Shown piece after piece: positions 53,828 to 63,561 of a stretch of DNA of 64,000 nucleotides. The position numbers and the translations under genes are program-made. Under the pieces are notes generated by a model that saw nothing but the letters and a program-made list of their open reading frames with translations, was not told where the DNA came from and ran no database searches. This DNA comes from Nocardiopsis algeriensis (GTDB lineage: Bacteria; Actinomycetota; Actinomycetes; Streptosporangiales; Streptosporangiaceae): assembly GCF_014203695.1 (NCBI RefSeq), contig NZ_JACHJO010000001.1:462357-526356 (forward strand), written 5' to 3'. The first letter of the stretch is position 1. Every line of letters begins with the position of its first letter.

Positions 53828-54868
53828 CTACACGGAGACCTCCACCCCGTGCCGCTCCGCGACGGCGGCGATCTCCGACAGCAGCGCGTGGCGGCGGGCG
53901 GCGCCCAGGTAGGAGGCGCGGACACCGTTGGCCGCGAGCCGGACCAGGTCGGCGGCGGACAGCCCGAGACCGTGCGCCGCAAGGTACTCACCCGTGAGAT
54001 CCGTGCCGAACATCGTCGGGTCGTCGCTGTTGAGCGTGACCAGGAGCCCCGCCTCCAGCATCCTCGGCAGCGGGTGCGCGCCGATCTCCTCCACCGCGCG
54101 CGTGCACACGTTCGAGGTGGGGCTGACGTCGACGGGAACCTGCGCGTCGACCAGGCGGGCGACGAGGGAAGGGTCCTTCATCGCGTCGATGCCGTGGCCG
54201 ATGCGCTCGGCGGCCAGGGCGTCCAGGGCCTCGCGCACCCGCTCGGGGCCGCCGTGCTCCCCCGCATGCGGCAGGCTCGCCAGTCCGGCTGCGCGGGCCC
54301 GCCCGAACACCTCCGCGTACTGCTCCAGCGGCGTCTCCACACCGCCCACCCCGAAGCCGACCGTGCTGGGCGGCGCGTCGCGCAGTACCGCCTCCACCGT
54401 CGCCTCCGCGCTCGTGAGCCCGAAGTCACCGGGAAAGTCGGGGATCCACCGCAGCTGGATCCCGTGCTCGCGCTCGGCCTGCCGGCGCGCCGACTCGATC
54501 CCGTCGAACACCACCCGCGCGGGTACCCCCCGCATGAGGTGGGTGTAGAGGCTGACGTGCAGTTCCGCGTAGCGGACGTTCTGGGCGGCGAGGCGCTCCG
54601 CGACCACGGAGGCCAGGAGCGCGAAGTCCTCCTCCTCGCGCAGGGTCCGCACCGACGCCAGGTAGACCTCGACGAAGTGGGGGAAGTCGCTGAAGGCGTA
54701 CCAGCTCCTCAGTTCCTCCAGCGTGGCGGGGATGTCCTCCATCCCGTGCCTGCGGGCCAGGTCGAACAGGGTCTCGGGGGGCATCGAGCCCTCCAGGTGG
54801 ACGTGCAGCTCCACCTTGGGCAGGTCGCGGACGAGGGCGTCGATGCCGGGGTTCGGCTGGTTCTCCAT
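53828..54868 (-). CDS. add: Adenosine deaminase
   Basis: 346 residues, complete. Zinc and catalytic motifs: KVELHVHLEGSM (HxH), SLPHAGEHGG, the catalytic GHGIDA region, and LNSDDPTMFGTDL. It deaminates (deoxy)adenosine in purine salvage; an adenine deaminase activity is a less likely alternative. TAGTCT lies 6 nt before ATG 54868 and no Shine-Dalgarno is visible, so it is probably leaderless. Confidence 0.92.
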   Translation of the reverse strand: MENQPNPGIDALVRDLPKVELHVHLEGSMPPETLFDLARRHGMEDIPATLEELRSWYAFSDFPHFVEVYLASVRTLREEEDFALLASVVAERLAAQNVRYAELHVSLYTHLMRGVPARVVFDGIESARRQAEREHGIQLRWIPDFPGDFGLTSAEATVEAVLRDAPPSTVGFGVGGVETPLEQYAEVFGRARAAGLASLPHAGEHGGPERVREALDALAAERIGHGIDAMKDPSLVARLVDAQVPVDVSPTSNVCTRAVEEIGAHPLPRMLEAGLLVTLNSDDPTMFGTDLTGEYLAAHGLGLSAADLVRLAANGVRASYLGAARRHALLSEIAAVAERHGVEVSV

Positions 54869-55141
54869 GGCGCGAGACTACGCATGCCCCTCGCTTCCCG
54901 GGCCCGCCGGTCCCCCGCTCGGGCCCTCCGGGGTCGGCCTCTTCCCGTATCAGCCCGCAGCGGCAACGGACAGAAGGCACGCCGGGGCCTTGCCGGTTAC
55001 TCCCAACACCGAACAGACATAGCGGAGTCCGATCGCTTTTTCCGCCATATCACCCATCAGACGTCCTCCGAGGTAGATCCGTGGGTACCAAACTGCCATT
55101 TCCTCGGAACCAGGCGATTGAGCAAAGGCATCATAGGTTTC

Positions 55142-55900
55142 GTGACGACTAATTCCCGAAGCTCAACGCCCTCGCGCCCGCGACGTTCCTCCAACAGGAG
55201 CGAAACCGGCCACACCGCGCGTGAGAGCCGCGAATCATCCGGTGTCACCCTCGACGGACTGGCCTTCGCCAAGGCCCCGCTCCGCCGCCTGCCCGCCCAG
55301 CAGCGCAGTGTGGCCCGTGTCCAACGCATGCTCGACTGCTGCGCGGAACTCCTCGACGAGGCCGGCTACGACAACCTCTCCACCACCCGCATCGCCGAAC
55401 GCGCCGGCGTGGCCATCGGGTCGGTGTACCAGTTCTTCCCGGACAAGAAGGCGATCACCCAGGCCCTGGGGCTGCGCTTCCTCGACCAGTTCGGCACCCG
55501 CGTCTCCACGCGCCTCTCCGAGGCCACCATCACCCACTGGACCGGAGCCGTCGACATCATCGTCGACGAGTACATCGACATGCACCGCAACGTGCCGGGC
55601 TTTCGCAGCCTGCACTTCGGCGACATCGTCGACCCGCGGCTGCTCAGCGGCGGTACGGACAACAACCGCGTCATCTCCACCCAGTTGCGCAAGATCATCG
55701 TCTCCGTCACCGGTGTCCCCGACTCCGAGGCGCTCGACCAGGCCGTGCACGTGGCCGTCGAGTCCGCCGACGCCGTGCTCAAGCTGGCCTTCCGCGACGA
55801 CCCCGAGGGCGACCCCGACCTCGTCTACGAGACCAAGCGCATGGTCAGCAGCTACCTGACCGACTTCTCTCAACGCCATGGAGGAGCACCGCAGTGGTGA
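55142..55900 (+). CDS. TetR-family transcriptional regulator
   Basis: 252 residues, with an unusual basic/serine-rich N-terminal extension of about 55 residues before the HTH (QRSVARVQRMLDCCAELLDE, then STTRIAERAGVAIGSVYQFF). The C-terminal ligand domain is unclassified. GTG 55142 is the chosen start; internal ATG is only at residue 63, inside the HTH. It overlaps the following hydrolase-like gene by 7 bp, so the two are co-expressed and the neighbour is a likely target. Confidence 0.87.
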   Translation: MTTNSRSSTPSRPRRSSNRSETGHTARESRESSGVTLDGLAFAKAPLRRLPAQQRSVARVQRMLDCCAELLDEAGYDNLSTTRIAERAGVAIGSVYQFFPDKKAITQALGLRFLDQFGTRVSTRLSEATITHWTGAVDIIVDEYIDMHRNVPGFRSLHFGDIVDPRLLSGGTDNNRVISTQLRKIIVSVTGVPDSEALDQAVHVAVESADAVLKLAFRDDPEGDPDLVYETKRMVSSYLTDFSQRHGGAPQW

Positions 55901-56787
55901 CCGACACCTACACACCGACCCGGCCGGTCACCGGAACCGCCGCCGGGATCCCCTTCCTCGCCCTCCCGCCCGCCGCGGGCGGGGGGCCGGCCCCGCTCGT
56001 GCTCGCCCTGCACGCCTTCGAGCCACCGCGCAGCGAGGCCGCGCTCGCGGGGGCCGTCCCCATGGTCCCGCTCCCCGCCTGGCGGATCTACCTGGGCCTG
56101 CCCCTCTTCGGAGCGCGCCTGCCCGAGGGCGGGGTCGCCGAGGTCAACCGGCGCGGGGAGCGCGACTACCTCGTCGAGCTGTTCGGCCCCGTGGTCGAGG
56201 AGGCCTCCTCCGAACTGCACCGCGTCACCGCGGAGCTGCGGTCGATGTTCCCCGTCACGGACGGCCCCGTCGGAATCGTCGGCGTGGGTGCGGGCGCGTC
56301 GGCCGTCCTGCTCACCCTGGCCGAGGGACACCTGCCGGTCGGCGCGGCCGCCGCCGTCAACCCGATCGTCGACCCGGCCCTGGTCGTCTCCGCCCGCGAA
56401 CGCCTCACCGGCGCCTCCTACACCTGGACCGACCAGGCCGCCCGCACCCGCGGCCGGCTCGACTTCACCGCCAGGGCCGAGGAGCTCGCCCGCGAACGCA
56501 CCCCGCTGCTCGTCGTCAGCGGAGGACGGGACGACGTCGTGCCCCCCGAGCACGGCGCCGCCCTGTGCGCGGCCCTGGCCGACGCGTCCGCGCCCACCGG
56601 ACAGGACGGCGCCCATGCCCTCCGTCACATCGTGGTGCCCGATCTGGCACACGTCATCGGCCCCGAGCCCGGCCTGGAGCCGGGCCCCCTCACCCCCGCC
56701 GGGGTCCTCACCGACCGCGCGCTGACCGAGTGGTTCCACCGGCACCTCACGGCTTCCGCGCAGGTCTCCGGCGATCCCCTCGACTGA
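55894..56787 (+). CDS. Alpha/beta-hydrolase fold protein, nucleophile serine absent
   Basis: 297 residues of dienelactone-hydrolase-like layout: LVLALHAFEPPRSEAALAG (oxyanion region), LLVVSGGRDDVVPPEHG (acid loop), VVPDLAHVIG (histidine loop). The expected G-x-S-x-G elbow reads VGVGAGASA, with glycine at the serine position, so it may be inactive as an esterase or use the serine two places later. GTG 55894 (or 55897) follows GGAGGAG at about 9 nt. It is co-transcribed with the TetR gene. Confidence 0.78.
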   Translation: MVTDTYTPTRPVTGTAAGIPFLALPPAAGGGPAPLVLALHAFEPPRSEAALAGAVPMVPLPAWRIYLGLPLFGARLPEGGVAEVNRRGERDYLVELFGPVVEEASSELHRVTAELRSMFPVTDGPVGIVGVGAGASAVLLTLAEGHLPVGAAAAVNPIVDPALVVSARERLTGASYTWTDQAARTRGRLDFTARAEELARERTPLLVVSGGRDDVVPPEHGAALCAALADASAPTGQDGAHALRHIVVPDLAHVIGPEPGLEPGPLTPAGVLTDRALTEWFHRHLTASAQVSGDPLD

Positions 56788-56988
56788 TCTCCCAGGCCCT
56801 CACCGCGTGTCCGAACCCGTGTCCCCGCACCGTCCGGTGTCCACCGCGTGCACCGTCCCGCCTCCGCCCCCGGCCCCTCGGCGGACACCGCCGCGACAGT
56901 TGGTATGCGTTTCATGGGATTATCCAGGTGCGACCGCACGCGCGGTCCGCCTGACCGTTTCGACTCATCCTTCAGGAGGGCGAACCAC

Positions 56989-57612
56989 GTGACGGAACCG
57001 GCACCGGTCTTTGCCAGCGGGGTCGACAACGAGCGGTTGAACTCCCAACTGCGCTTCCTCCTGGAAGTCGACAAACTCAAGCGCATCCTGCGGCAGAACC
57101 TGCTGGTGGACGGATCCCGCCGGGAGAACTCGGCAGAGCACTCCTGGCACATGGCCCTGACCGCCCGCACCTTCGCCGAGTACGCGCCCGCCGGCACCGA
57201 CATCGACAGGGTCGTGGAGATGCTGGTGCTCCACGACATCGTGGAGATCGACGCCGGGGACACCTTCCTCTTCGACCAGGCCGGCGCCGAGACGCGGGCC
57301 GCCCGGGAACGCGCCGCGGCCGACCGCATCTTCCCCCTGCTGCCCGAGGACCAGGCGGACCGGGCCCGCGAGCTCTGGGAGGAGTTCGAGGCCCGCTCCA
57401 CCCCGGAGGCCCGCTTCGCCCGGGCCGTGGACCGCCTGTCGCCGATGCTCTCCAACTGGCACAACGACGGCGGATCATGGGTCCGCTTCGGTGTCACCCG
57501 TGCCCAGGTGATGGAGAAGGTGAAGGCGATCCAGGAGGGGTCCGAGGCGCTGGGGGCCTACGCCACCGCCCTGGTCGACGACGCCGACCGCAGAGGCTAC
57601 TTCCGCAGCTGA
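56989..57612 (+). CDS. HD-domain nucleotidase (YfbR/HDDC2-like)
   Basis: 207 residues. The HD motif set is present: RRENSAEHSWHMAL, LVLHDIVEIDAGDTF (His-Asp), and FARAVDRLSPML (final Asp). The family dephosphorylates deoxynucleoside 5'-monophosphates. AGGAGG lies about 9 nt before GTG 56989. The gene is convergent with the TauE/SafE gene. A role in nucleotide-pool control is from family knowledge only. Confidence 0.88.
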   Translation: MTEPAPVFASGVDNERLNSQLRFLLEVDKLKRILRQNLLVDGSRRENSAEHSWHMALTARTFAEYAPAGTDIDRVVEMLVLHDIVEIDAGDTFLFDQAGAETRAARERAAADRIFPLLPEDQADRARELWEEFEARSTPEARFARAVDRLSPMLSNWHNDGGSWVRFGVTRAQVMEKVKAIQEGSEALGAYATALVDDADRRGYFRS

Positions 57613-57659
57613 CCCCCGCCGGGCCCCGGGTCCTTCCGAAACCCGGATCCGGCCGAGGC

Positions 57660-58418
57660 TCAGATCCGGCCGGCCAGGAGCTGGACCGCGGCGGACAGGC
57701 CGACGACCACCACGCACACGCGCAGTGCCGTCGGGCTGAGGCGGCGGCCGAAGCGCGCCCCCAGGTAGCCGCCGACGATCGTTCCGGCGGCGATGAGGCC
57801 GACCACCGGCCAGGCCGGGTCGGCGAGCACGATGTAGAACACCGCAGCCGTGCTGTTGGCGATCGTGGTGAGCACGTTCTTGAGGGCGTTGACCCGCTGG
57901 AGGTCGTCGTCCAGCCCCATGCCGAGGATGCTCATCAGGATGATGCCCTGCGCCGCGGCGAAGTAGCCGCCGTAGGCACCCGTCGCGTAGGCACCCACCG
58001 GGAGCCACGGGCCGCCGTCCCTGCCCGCGGGCCGACGCGAGCGCGCCCACGCGGTGATCCGGGGCTGGAGGACGATCAGCACGCACGCGGCGCCGATCAT
58101 GAACGGGACGACGGTCTCGAACACGCCCGGGGGCAGGTGGATCAGCAGCAGGGCACCGGTCATCGCACCCAGGAACGACATGCTGCCCAGGCGGATCGTC
58201 CTCCGGCGCTGCCCGGCCAGCTCGCGCCGGTAGGCGACAGCGCCGCTGAACGTCCCCGGAGCCAGGCCGATGCTGTTGGAGACCGTGGCCACGACCGGCG
58301 GGTAGCCGAGGGCCAGGAGCACGGGGAACGTGAAGAGGGTGCCCGATCCGGCGATCGCGTTGATCCCCCCGGCCGCCACACCCGCGAGGAGGATGGCGGC
58401 GGCCTCCCAGAGTTCCAT
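57660..58418 (-). CDS. TauE/SafE family permease
   Basis: 252 residues with about eight hydrophobic helices. ILLAGVAAGGINAIAGSGTL and the second-half GAYGGYFAAAQGIILM are the two internal repeats typical of TauE/SafE (DUF81) proteins. They export sulfonate or sulfite-type anions in other bacteria; the substrate here is unknown. GGAGAGGG precedes the ATG. Confidence 0.9.
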   Translation of the reverse strand: MELWEAAAILLAGVAAGGINAIAGSGTLFTFPVLLALGYPPVVATVSNSIGLAPGTFSGAVAYRRELAGQRRRTIRLGSMSFLGAMTGALLLIHLPPGVFETVVPFMIGAACVLIVLQPRITAWARSRRPAGRDGGPWLPVGAYATGAYGGYFAAAQGIILMSILGMGLDDDLQRVNALKNVLTTIANSTAAVFYIVLADPAWPVVGLIAAGTIVGGYLGARFGRRLSPTALRVCVVVVGLSAAVQLLAGRI

Positions 58419-58510
58419 GTGCCCTCTCCTCGCCGTGCTCGCCCGATGATCGGGGGCAGCCTACGAGAGGGGGCGGTCCGGTCCGTGCTCCGGGGGACGC
58501 CGAAGGCGGG

Positions 58511-58534
58511 CGGGCCCCGCGTGAGCGGGGCCCG
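58511..58534 (-). terminator. Hairpin terminator after the SPFH gene
   Basis: CGGGCCCCGC and GCGGGGCCCG form a perfect 10-bp stem with a 4-nt loop, 7 nt after the stop on the minus strand. Confidence 0.8.
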
Positions 58535-58540
58535 GCGAGG

Positions 58541-59479
58541 TCAGGAGTGGGAGCCGTTGGGGAACCGCACGACCTCGTCGCGCAGCCGCGCGAAGGCGGT
58601 GCCGACCCCGTTCAGGGCCTGCCCCATCTCCGAGGGGACGATCCACACCTTGTTGGCGTCGCCCTGGGCGATCTCGGGAAGCTTCTGCAGGTAGTGGTAG
58701 GCCAGCACGTCGGAGTCGAGGTGGCTGGCGTGCAGCGCCTTGAACACCATGTGGATGGCGTCGGCCTCACCGCGCGCCCGCACCGCCTGGGCCTCGGCGT
58801 CGGCCTTGGCCGTGAGCATCTGGGCCTCGGCCTGGCCCTGGGCCCGCAGCACCGCCGCCGACCGCTCGCCCTCGGCGCGCATGACCGCGGACTGCTTCTC
58901 GCCCTCCGCGCTGAGCAGCTGCGCGCGCTTCTCCCGGTCGGCGCGCATCTGCATCTCCATGGCCTCCTGCACCGAGCCCGGCGGTTCGATGCCCTTGAGC
59001 TCGATGCGGCTGATCTCGATGCCCCAGTCCCGGGTGGCCTCGTCCAGGACGATCTTCAGCTCGCGGTTGATCTGGTCGCGGGAGGTGAGCGTCTCCTCCA
59101 GGTTCATGCCGCCGATGACGTTGCGCAGCGTCGCCAGGGTCAGCTGCTCGACGGCCTGGATGAAGTTGGCGACCTCGTAGGTGGCCCGGTAGGCGTCGAC
59201 GACGCGGATGTAGACCGCCGAGTCGACCTCCACCGCGAGGTTGTCCTCGGTGATCGCCGACTGCGGCGGGAAACTCACCACCTGGACGCGCCGGTCGATG
59301 CGCTCGCGCACCTGGTCCACACCCGGAATGACGATGTTGAACCCCGAGCCCAGCGTCCGGTGGAATTTGCCGAAGCGCTCGACGACGTCCTCGGTCGAAT
59401 GCGGGACGATGCGCACGCTGCGCCAGAAGATGACCAGCAGAACGGCCACGAAGAGAGCGACGATGATGACGGCGGTCAT
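58541..59479 (-). CDS. SPFH/Band-7 domain protein (stomatin/paraslipin-like)
   Basis: 312 residues: N-terminal membrane anchor (VIIVALFVAVLLVIFW), SPFH domain (VERFGKFHRTLGSGFNIVIP to ELKGIEPPGSVQEAM), then an alanine/glutamate-rich coiled coil (EKRAQLLSAEGEKQSAVMRA). It probably oligomerises on the inner face of the membrane in microdomains. NfeD, a frequent partner, is not adjacent here. Confidence 0.93.
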   Translation of the reverse strand: MTAVIIVALFVAVLLVIFWRSVRIVPHSTEDVVERFGKFHRTLGSGFNIVIPGVDQVRERIDRRVQVVSFPPQSAITEDNLAVEVDSAVYIRVVDAYRATYEVANFIQAVEQLTLATLRNVIGGMNLEETLTSRDQINRELKIVLDEATRDWGIEISRIELKGIEPPGSVQEAMEMQMRADREKRAQLLSAEGEKQSAVMRAEGERSAAVLRAQGQAEAQMLTAKADAEAQAVRARGEADAIHMVFKALHASHLDSDVLAYHYLQKLPEIAQGDANKVWIVPSEMGQALNGVGTAFARLRDEVVRFPNGSHS

Positions 59480-59771
59480 GGGCGCACCCCGCCGGGTGTC
59501 CGGGGAACGGTGTTCGACATCGGCATCGGGCAGCTCCGGATCTGCTGGCGGGGGCGGCAGGCAGCGCGGGAGCGGACCGCGTCACGGCGGTCCCGCTCGC
59601 ACCCGCTGATCATAAGGCGCGTCGAAATGGACCGGTCCGTTCACCGGTCGCTGACGCTACCCCATATGCACCAGCCAAACCATATCCGGACAGAAATATT
59701 TTTTAGGGGCGTTCCTTTTCTGATTTTGAGTAGGACCTATTTTTCCGAAGCGGACCGGACGGGCACCCGAC
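59480..59771. other. Intergenic region with an AT-rich island
   Basis: About 290 bp. The part from 59660 to 59750 is AT-rich for this genome (AAATATTTTTTAGGGG, then CCTATTTTTCC). On the minus strand it should hold promoter elements for the SPFH gene. No gene is seen. Confidence 0.45.
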
Positions 59772-60557
59772 TCAGGCTGCCCGGGCGCTCCAGCGCTCGC
59801 CGTCGCGCTCGACCTTCAGCTCCAGACCGAACGTCTCCGACAGGTTCTCCGCCGTCATGACCTCGTCGAGCGGGCCGGACGCCACCACCGCGCCTTCCCG
59901 CAGCATCAGCGCGTGCGTGAAGCCCGACGGGATCTCCTCCACGTGGTGCGAGACCACGACCAGGGTGGGGGCCGCATCGTTGCGGGCCAGCGAGCTCAGG
60001 CGGCGCAGCAGGTCCTCGCGCCCGCCCAGGTCCAGTCCGGCCGCGGGCTCGTCCAGGAGCAGCAGCTCGGGGTTGGACATCAGCGCCCGCGCGATCAGCA
60101 CCCGCTTGCGCTCGCCCTCCGACAGCGTGTGGAAGTTCCGGTCCGCGAGGTCACCGACCCCCCAGTGGCCCAGCAGCGCGCGGGCCCGCCCCAGGTCCGG
60201 GGTCCCGTACTCCTCCCGGAACCGGCCAAGGTAGCCGTAGGCCGCGCTGAGCACCAGGTCGAGCACGGGGGTGCCCTCCTCCACCTGGTTCGAGACGGCC
60301 GCCCCCGCGTAGCCGATGAGAGGACGCAGCTCGAACACGTCCACCGCGCCGAGCCGCTCACCGAGGATCTCCACCCGGCCGGCCGTGGGGTGGAGCTGGG
60401 AGAACGCCACGTTCAGGAGGGTGGTCTTGCCCGCACCGTTCGGCCCGAGCACCACCCAGCGCTCGCCTTCCCCGACCGACCAGTCGACCCCGTCCAGAAG
60501 TGCGGTGCCGCCCCTCCGTACGGTGACCCCGCTCAGGTCCAGAACACGCTCGTCCAT
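59772..60557 (-). CDS. ABC transporter ATP-binding protein, stand-alone
   Basis: 261 residues. Walker A GPNGAGKTTL (about 39-48), signature LSEGERKRVLIA (serine replaces the usual glycine pair start), Walker B LLLLDEPAAGLDLGG, and H-loop VVSHHVEEIP. It resembles the ModF/YbbA-like stand-alone ATPases. No permease is adjacent, so it may serve an unlinked transporter. GGAAG precedes the ATG. It is divergent from the hypothetical gene at 60618. Confidence 0.88.
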   Translation of the reverse strand: MDERVLDLSGVTVRRGGTALLDGVDWSVGEGERWVVLGPNGAGKTTLLNVAFSQLHPTAGRVEILGERLGAVDVFELRPLIGYAGAAVSNQVEEGTPVLDLVLSAAYGYLGRFREEYGTPDLGRARALLGHWGVGDLADRNFHTLSEGERKRVLIARALMSNPELLLLDEPAAGLDLGGREDLLRRLSSLARNDAAPTLVVVSHHVEEIPSGFTHALMLREGAVVASGPLDEVMTAENLSETFGLELKVERDGERWSARAA

Positions 60558-60617
60558 CTTCCTCCTTCACCTCGTCCGCGTCCCGCACCGGTGCACGGGC
60601 CGACCTACCCTGAAGCA

Positions 60618-61367
60618 ATGCATCTCACGTCCGCACCACTCGTCGCCTGGGGCAACGCATGGCTGGCGGGGCACACCGGCCTCGACGAGGCCGTCGACTC
60701 CGTCGAACGCATCGGCGGCCCCGGCATGATCGGGACAGTACCGGTCCCCGGCCTGCCCTTCGACAGCGGCGTACCGCTGCGGACCGCTCTGGTACGGCTT
60801 CGTGGCCTGGGACTGTCCGCCTTCCGGCTCGCCCTGCCCGCCGAGGGCGACCCTCTCGGGCTCGTCGGCCCCGCGGAGCTCAACCGGGCCGCGCTGGAGG
60901 CCCGGGAAGGGGTACTGCTGCGGCTCGCCGACCGCCAGGTCGGCCTGGTGCCCTCCGCCGACCGGCGCGGGTCGTCCTACGCGGGCGTCGCGTGGACCCC
61001 CTATCCGGCGAATGACACGCCTCCGCAGGTCCCCGGCCTGGCGGAGGCCGAGCAGGCACTCAGGCTGACCCTCGTGGAGACCGCGGAACTGCTGGAAGGG
61101 GTCGACGACATCACCGCCTTCCCCGCGGACGTGCGCGAGCGGCTCGCCCGCTCTCCCGGCCCCTCCCTGGCCCCCGGCTACCCACCGCGCGCACTGCGGG
61201 TGGCCGACCAGGCCGTCCGGCTGGCCCGGATCGTGGAGACGGCCGACCCGAGGTCGGGACGCGGAATGAGCGCCCACCAGGCGGGGACCCGCGGGGAGGC
61301 GCTGCGCCGCCTGGACTCCGCCGTGCGCAGGGCGCTCGTGGCGGCCCACGCCGCCCTGGAGCGCTGA
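60618..61367 (+). CDS. Conserved hypothetical protein
   Basis: 249 residues, no recognised domain. The N-terminal LVAWGNAWLAGHTGLDEAVD and segments such as VPVPGLPFDSGVPLRTALV and RLALPAEGDPLGLVGPAELN look like a globular cytoplasmic protein. To my knowledge similar proteins lie next to the stand-alone ABC ATPase in other actinomycetes. TACCCT sits 6 nt before the ATG with no Shine-Dalgarno, implying leaderless translation. Confidence 0.75.
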   Translation: MHLTSAPLVAWGNAWLAGHTGLDEAVDSVERIGGPGMIGTVPVPGLPFDSGVPLRTALVRLRGLGLSAFRLALPAEGDPLGLVGPAELNRAALEAREGVLLRLADRQVGLVPSADRRGSSYAGVAWTPYPANDTPPQVPGLAEAEQALRLTLVETAELLEGVDDITAFPADVRERLARSPGPSLAPGYPPRALRVADQAVRLARIVETADPRSGRGMSAHQAGTRGEALRRLDSAVRRALVAAHAALER

Positions 61368-61556
61368 CCGGGGTTGCCGTTCCCGCGCCGGAGGACGACC
61401 CTGGAAGGGAGTACCTCTCCCCGAGGCGACAGGCTCCGGGGCGGGTCTCAGGGTAGGACCAGGGCTGTCACCTGATCCGCCGGAAGGAGGCAAGAGCCGA
61501 TACTTGGTGTACGGCCGACAACGGCCCCGTGGAACAGGACGAGGAGATCCGTCATC

Positions 61557-62195
61557 ATGCAGCCCGAGCACATCCGAGCCTCCGACGCGGAGCGTGACAA
61601 GGTTGCCGAACGGCTCCGGGAGGCGCTGGCGGAGGGGCGGCTCACTCCCGTGGAGCACGAGGAGCGCCTGGACACCCTGTACAGGGCCAAGACCATCGGC
61701 GAGCTGGCTCCGATCGTCTCCGACCTTCCTGAGCCCGGTTACGACTACACGAGTGCGGGATCGCAGCCGGCGGGGACCGACGGCATGCAGCTCCTCGGCC
61801 AGGAGGCCCGCGACCTCGCGGGGCAGAGCAAGGGCTCGGAGAACCTCGTGGCCGTGTTCGGCGGCTGCGAGCGCAAGGGCCGCTGGCTCGTCGAGCCCCG
61901 GACCAACGCCTCCGTGCTGTGCGGCGCCATCGAGCTGGACCTGCGCGAGGCGGTGCTCAGTCAGCGCGACGTCACCATTCAGCTCGCCGTCATCCTCGGT
62001 GCCGTGGACATCGTCGTTCCCCACGGCGTCAGGGTGATCAACAACACGTCGGCGATTCTCGGTGCGGCCGAGCTCGGTGGCACCGACCAGGTGACGGATG
62101 TGAACGCCCCGGTCATCCGACTGACTGGTACATGCATGCTCGGAGCCGTTTCCGTCAAGGCGAAGAAGCCGCGCAGGCACAAGAAGTCCAAGTAG
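61557..62195 (+). CDS. DUF1707 protein with LiaF-like C-terminal domain
   Basis: 212 residues. Residues 5-58 are a DUF1707/SHOCT-like domain (IRASDAERDKVAERLREALAEG). The C-terminal part (about 95-200) resembles the cell-wall-active antibiotic response (LiaF/DUF2154-type) fold, with LVAVFGGCERKGRWLVEP and VVPHGVRVINNTSAILG. The end is strongly basic (KKPRRHKKSK). It may be a DNA-binding or membrane-stress component. GAGGAG lies about 10 nt upstream. Confidence 0.85.
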   Translation: MQPEHIRASDAERDKVAERLREALAEGRLTPVEHEERLDTLYRAKTIGELAPIVSDLPEPGYDYTSAGSQPAGTDGMQLLGQEARDLAGQSKGSENLVAVFGGCERKGRWLVEPRTNASVLCGAIELDLREAVLSQRDVTIQLAVILGAVDIVVPHGVRVINNTSAILGAAELGGTDQVTDVNAPVIRLTGTCMLGAVSVKAKKPRRHKKSK

Positions 62196-62284
62196 GTCCA
62201 GGACTCCACCCGGCGCACCGGCCGGACGGAGAAGGAGGCCGGTCAGCCGGGCAGCCCCGGCGGCGGAGTACCGTGGACAGCGCC

Positions 62285-63559
62285 ATGAATGATGAAACCA
62301 CGTTGTTGGTGACGGTGACCGGCCGCGATCGTCCCGGCATCAGCGCGCGTCTCCTGAGCACTCTCTCCGTCTTCCCCGTGACCATCGTCGACCTCGAGCA
62401 GGTGGTACTGGCGGGACGCCTCGTCCTGGGTGCCGTCCTCGACGTGGACGAGCGCGTCGCACCGGGTGTGAGCCGCCGCCGTGTCTTCGAGGAGGTCCGC
62501 AGCGCGCTCGGCAAGACCGCGATCGACCTCGACATGGAGGTCGACTACGACAGCGGCGACGGCCGCGACCGGGTCAGCGAGTCCTCCGCGTCCGAGCGGC
62601 TCCACGTGACCGTCCTCGCCGACCCCCTGCGACCGGGCGCCTTCGCGGCCATCACCTCGTGCGTCGCGCGTGCCGGCGCCAACATCGACCGGATCGACCG
62701 CCTCTCCAGCTACCCGGTGACCTCGGTGGAGATGGAGATCTCCGGCGCCGCCGGGAACCCGGCCCAGCTCGCGCAGCTGCGCGCCGAACTGGCCATGGAA
62801 GCCTCCACCCAGGGTGTGGACGTCGCCGTCCAGCCGAGCGGCCTCCACCGCCGGGCCAAGCACCTCATCGTCATGGACGTGGACTCCACGCTCATCCAGG
62901 GGGAGGTCATCGAGCTCCTCGCCGCCCACGCCGGCTGCGAGGAGGAGGTCGCCCGCGTCACCGAGGAGGCGATGCGGGGCGAGATCGACTTCGAGGAGTC
63001 CCTGCGCAAGCGTGTGTCCCTCCTGCGTGGGCTGGACGCCTCGGCCATCGAGAAGGTGTGCCAGGAGATCCGTCTGACCCCGGGCGCCCGCACCCTCATC
63101 CGCACCCTGAAGCGGCTGGGGTACGAGTGCGGCATCGTCAGCGGCGGCTTCACCCAGATCACCGATGTGCTGGTGGAGAAGCTGGGCCTGGACTACGCCG
63201 CGGCCAACACGCTGGAGGTCGTCGACGGCCGTCTCACAGGCGGCCTCGTCGGCCCCGTGATCGACCGCAAGGGCAAGGCCACGACGCTGGAGCGCTTCGC
63301 CGCGGAGGCCGGCGTCCCCCTGGAGCAGACCGTGGCCGTCGGCGACGGAGCCAACGACCTGGACATGCTCCAGACGGCGGGCCTGGGTGTCGCCTTCAAC
63401 GCCAAGCCGGTGGTCCGCCAGCAGGCGGACACGTCGGTGAACGTGCCGTACCTGGACACGATCGCCTTCATCCTGGGCATCACCCGCGAGGAGATCGAGG
63501 CGGCCGACCTCCACGCCCACGCCGAACCGGCATCGATGGGCGTGACGGAGCTTCTGTGA
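62285..63559 (+). CDS. serB: Phosphoserine phosphatase with ACT domains
   Basis: 424 residues. Two ACT-type regulatory modules (LLVTVTGRDRPGISARLL and HVTVLADPLRPGAFAAITS) precede a HAD phosphatase: VMDVDSTLIQGEVIELLA (nucleophile DxD), IVSGGFTQITDVL, GKATTLERFA, and AVGDGANDLDMLQTAGLG. It makes serine from phosphoserine, and the ACT domains suggest feedback control by serine. The gene is closed by a 16-bp hairpin and faces the rRNA operon. Confidence 0.93.
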   Translation: MNDETTLLVTVTGRDRPGISARLLSTLSVFPVTIVDLEQVVLAGRLVLGAVLDVDERVAPGVSRRRVFEEVRSALGKTAIDLDMEVDYDSGDGRDRVSESSASERLHVTVLADPLRPGAFAAITSCVARAGANIDRIDRLSSYPVTSVEMEISGAAGNPAQLAQLRAELAMEASTQGVDVAVQPSGLHRRAKHLIVMDVDSTLIQGEVIELLAAHAGCEEEVARVTEEAMRGEIDFEESLRKRVSLLRGLDASAIEKVCQEIRLTPGARTLIRTLKRLGYECGIVSGGFTQITDVLVEKLGLDYAAANTLEVVDGRLTGGLVGPVIDRKGKATTLERFAAEAGVPLEQTVAVGDGANDLDMLQTAGLGVAFNAKPVVRQQADTSVNVPYLDTIAFILGITREEIEAADLHAHAEPASMGVTELL

Positions 63560-63561
63560 CC

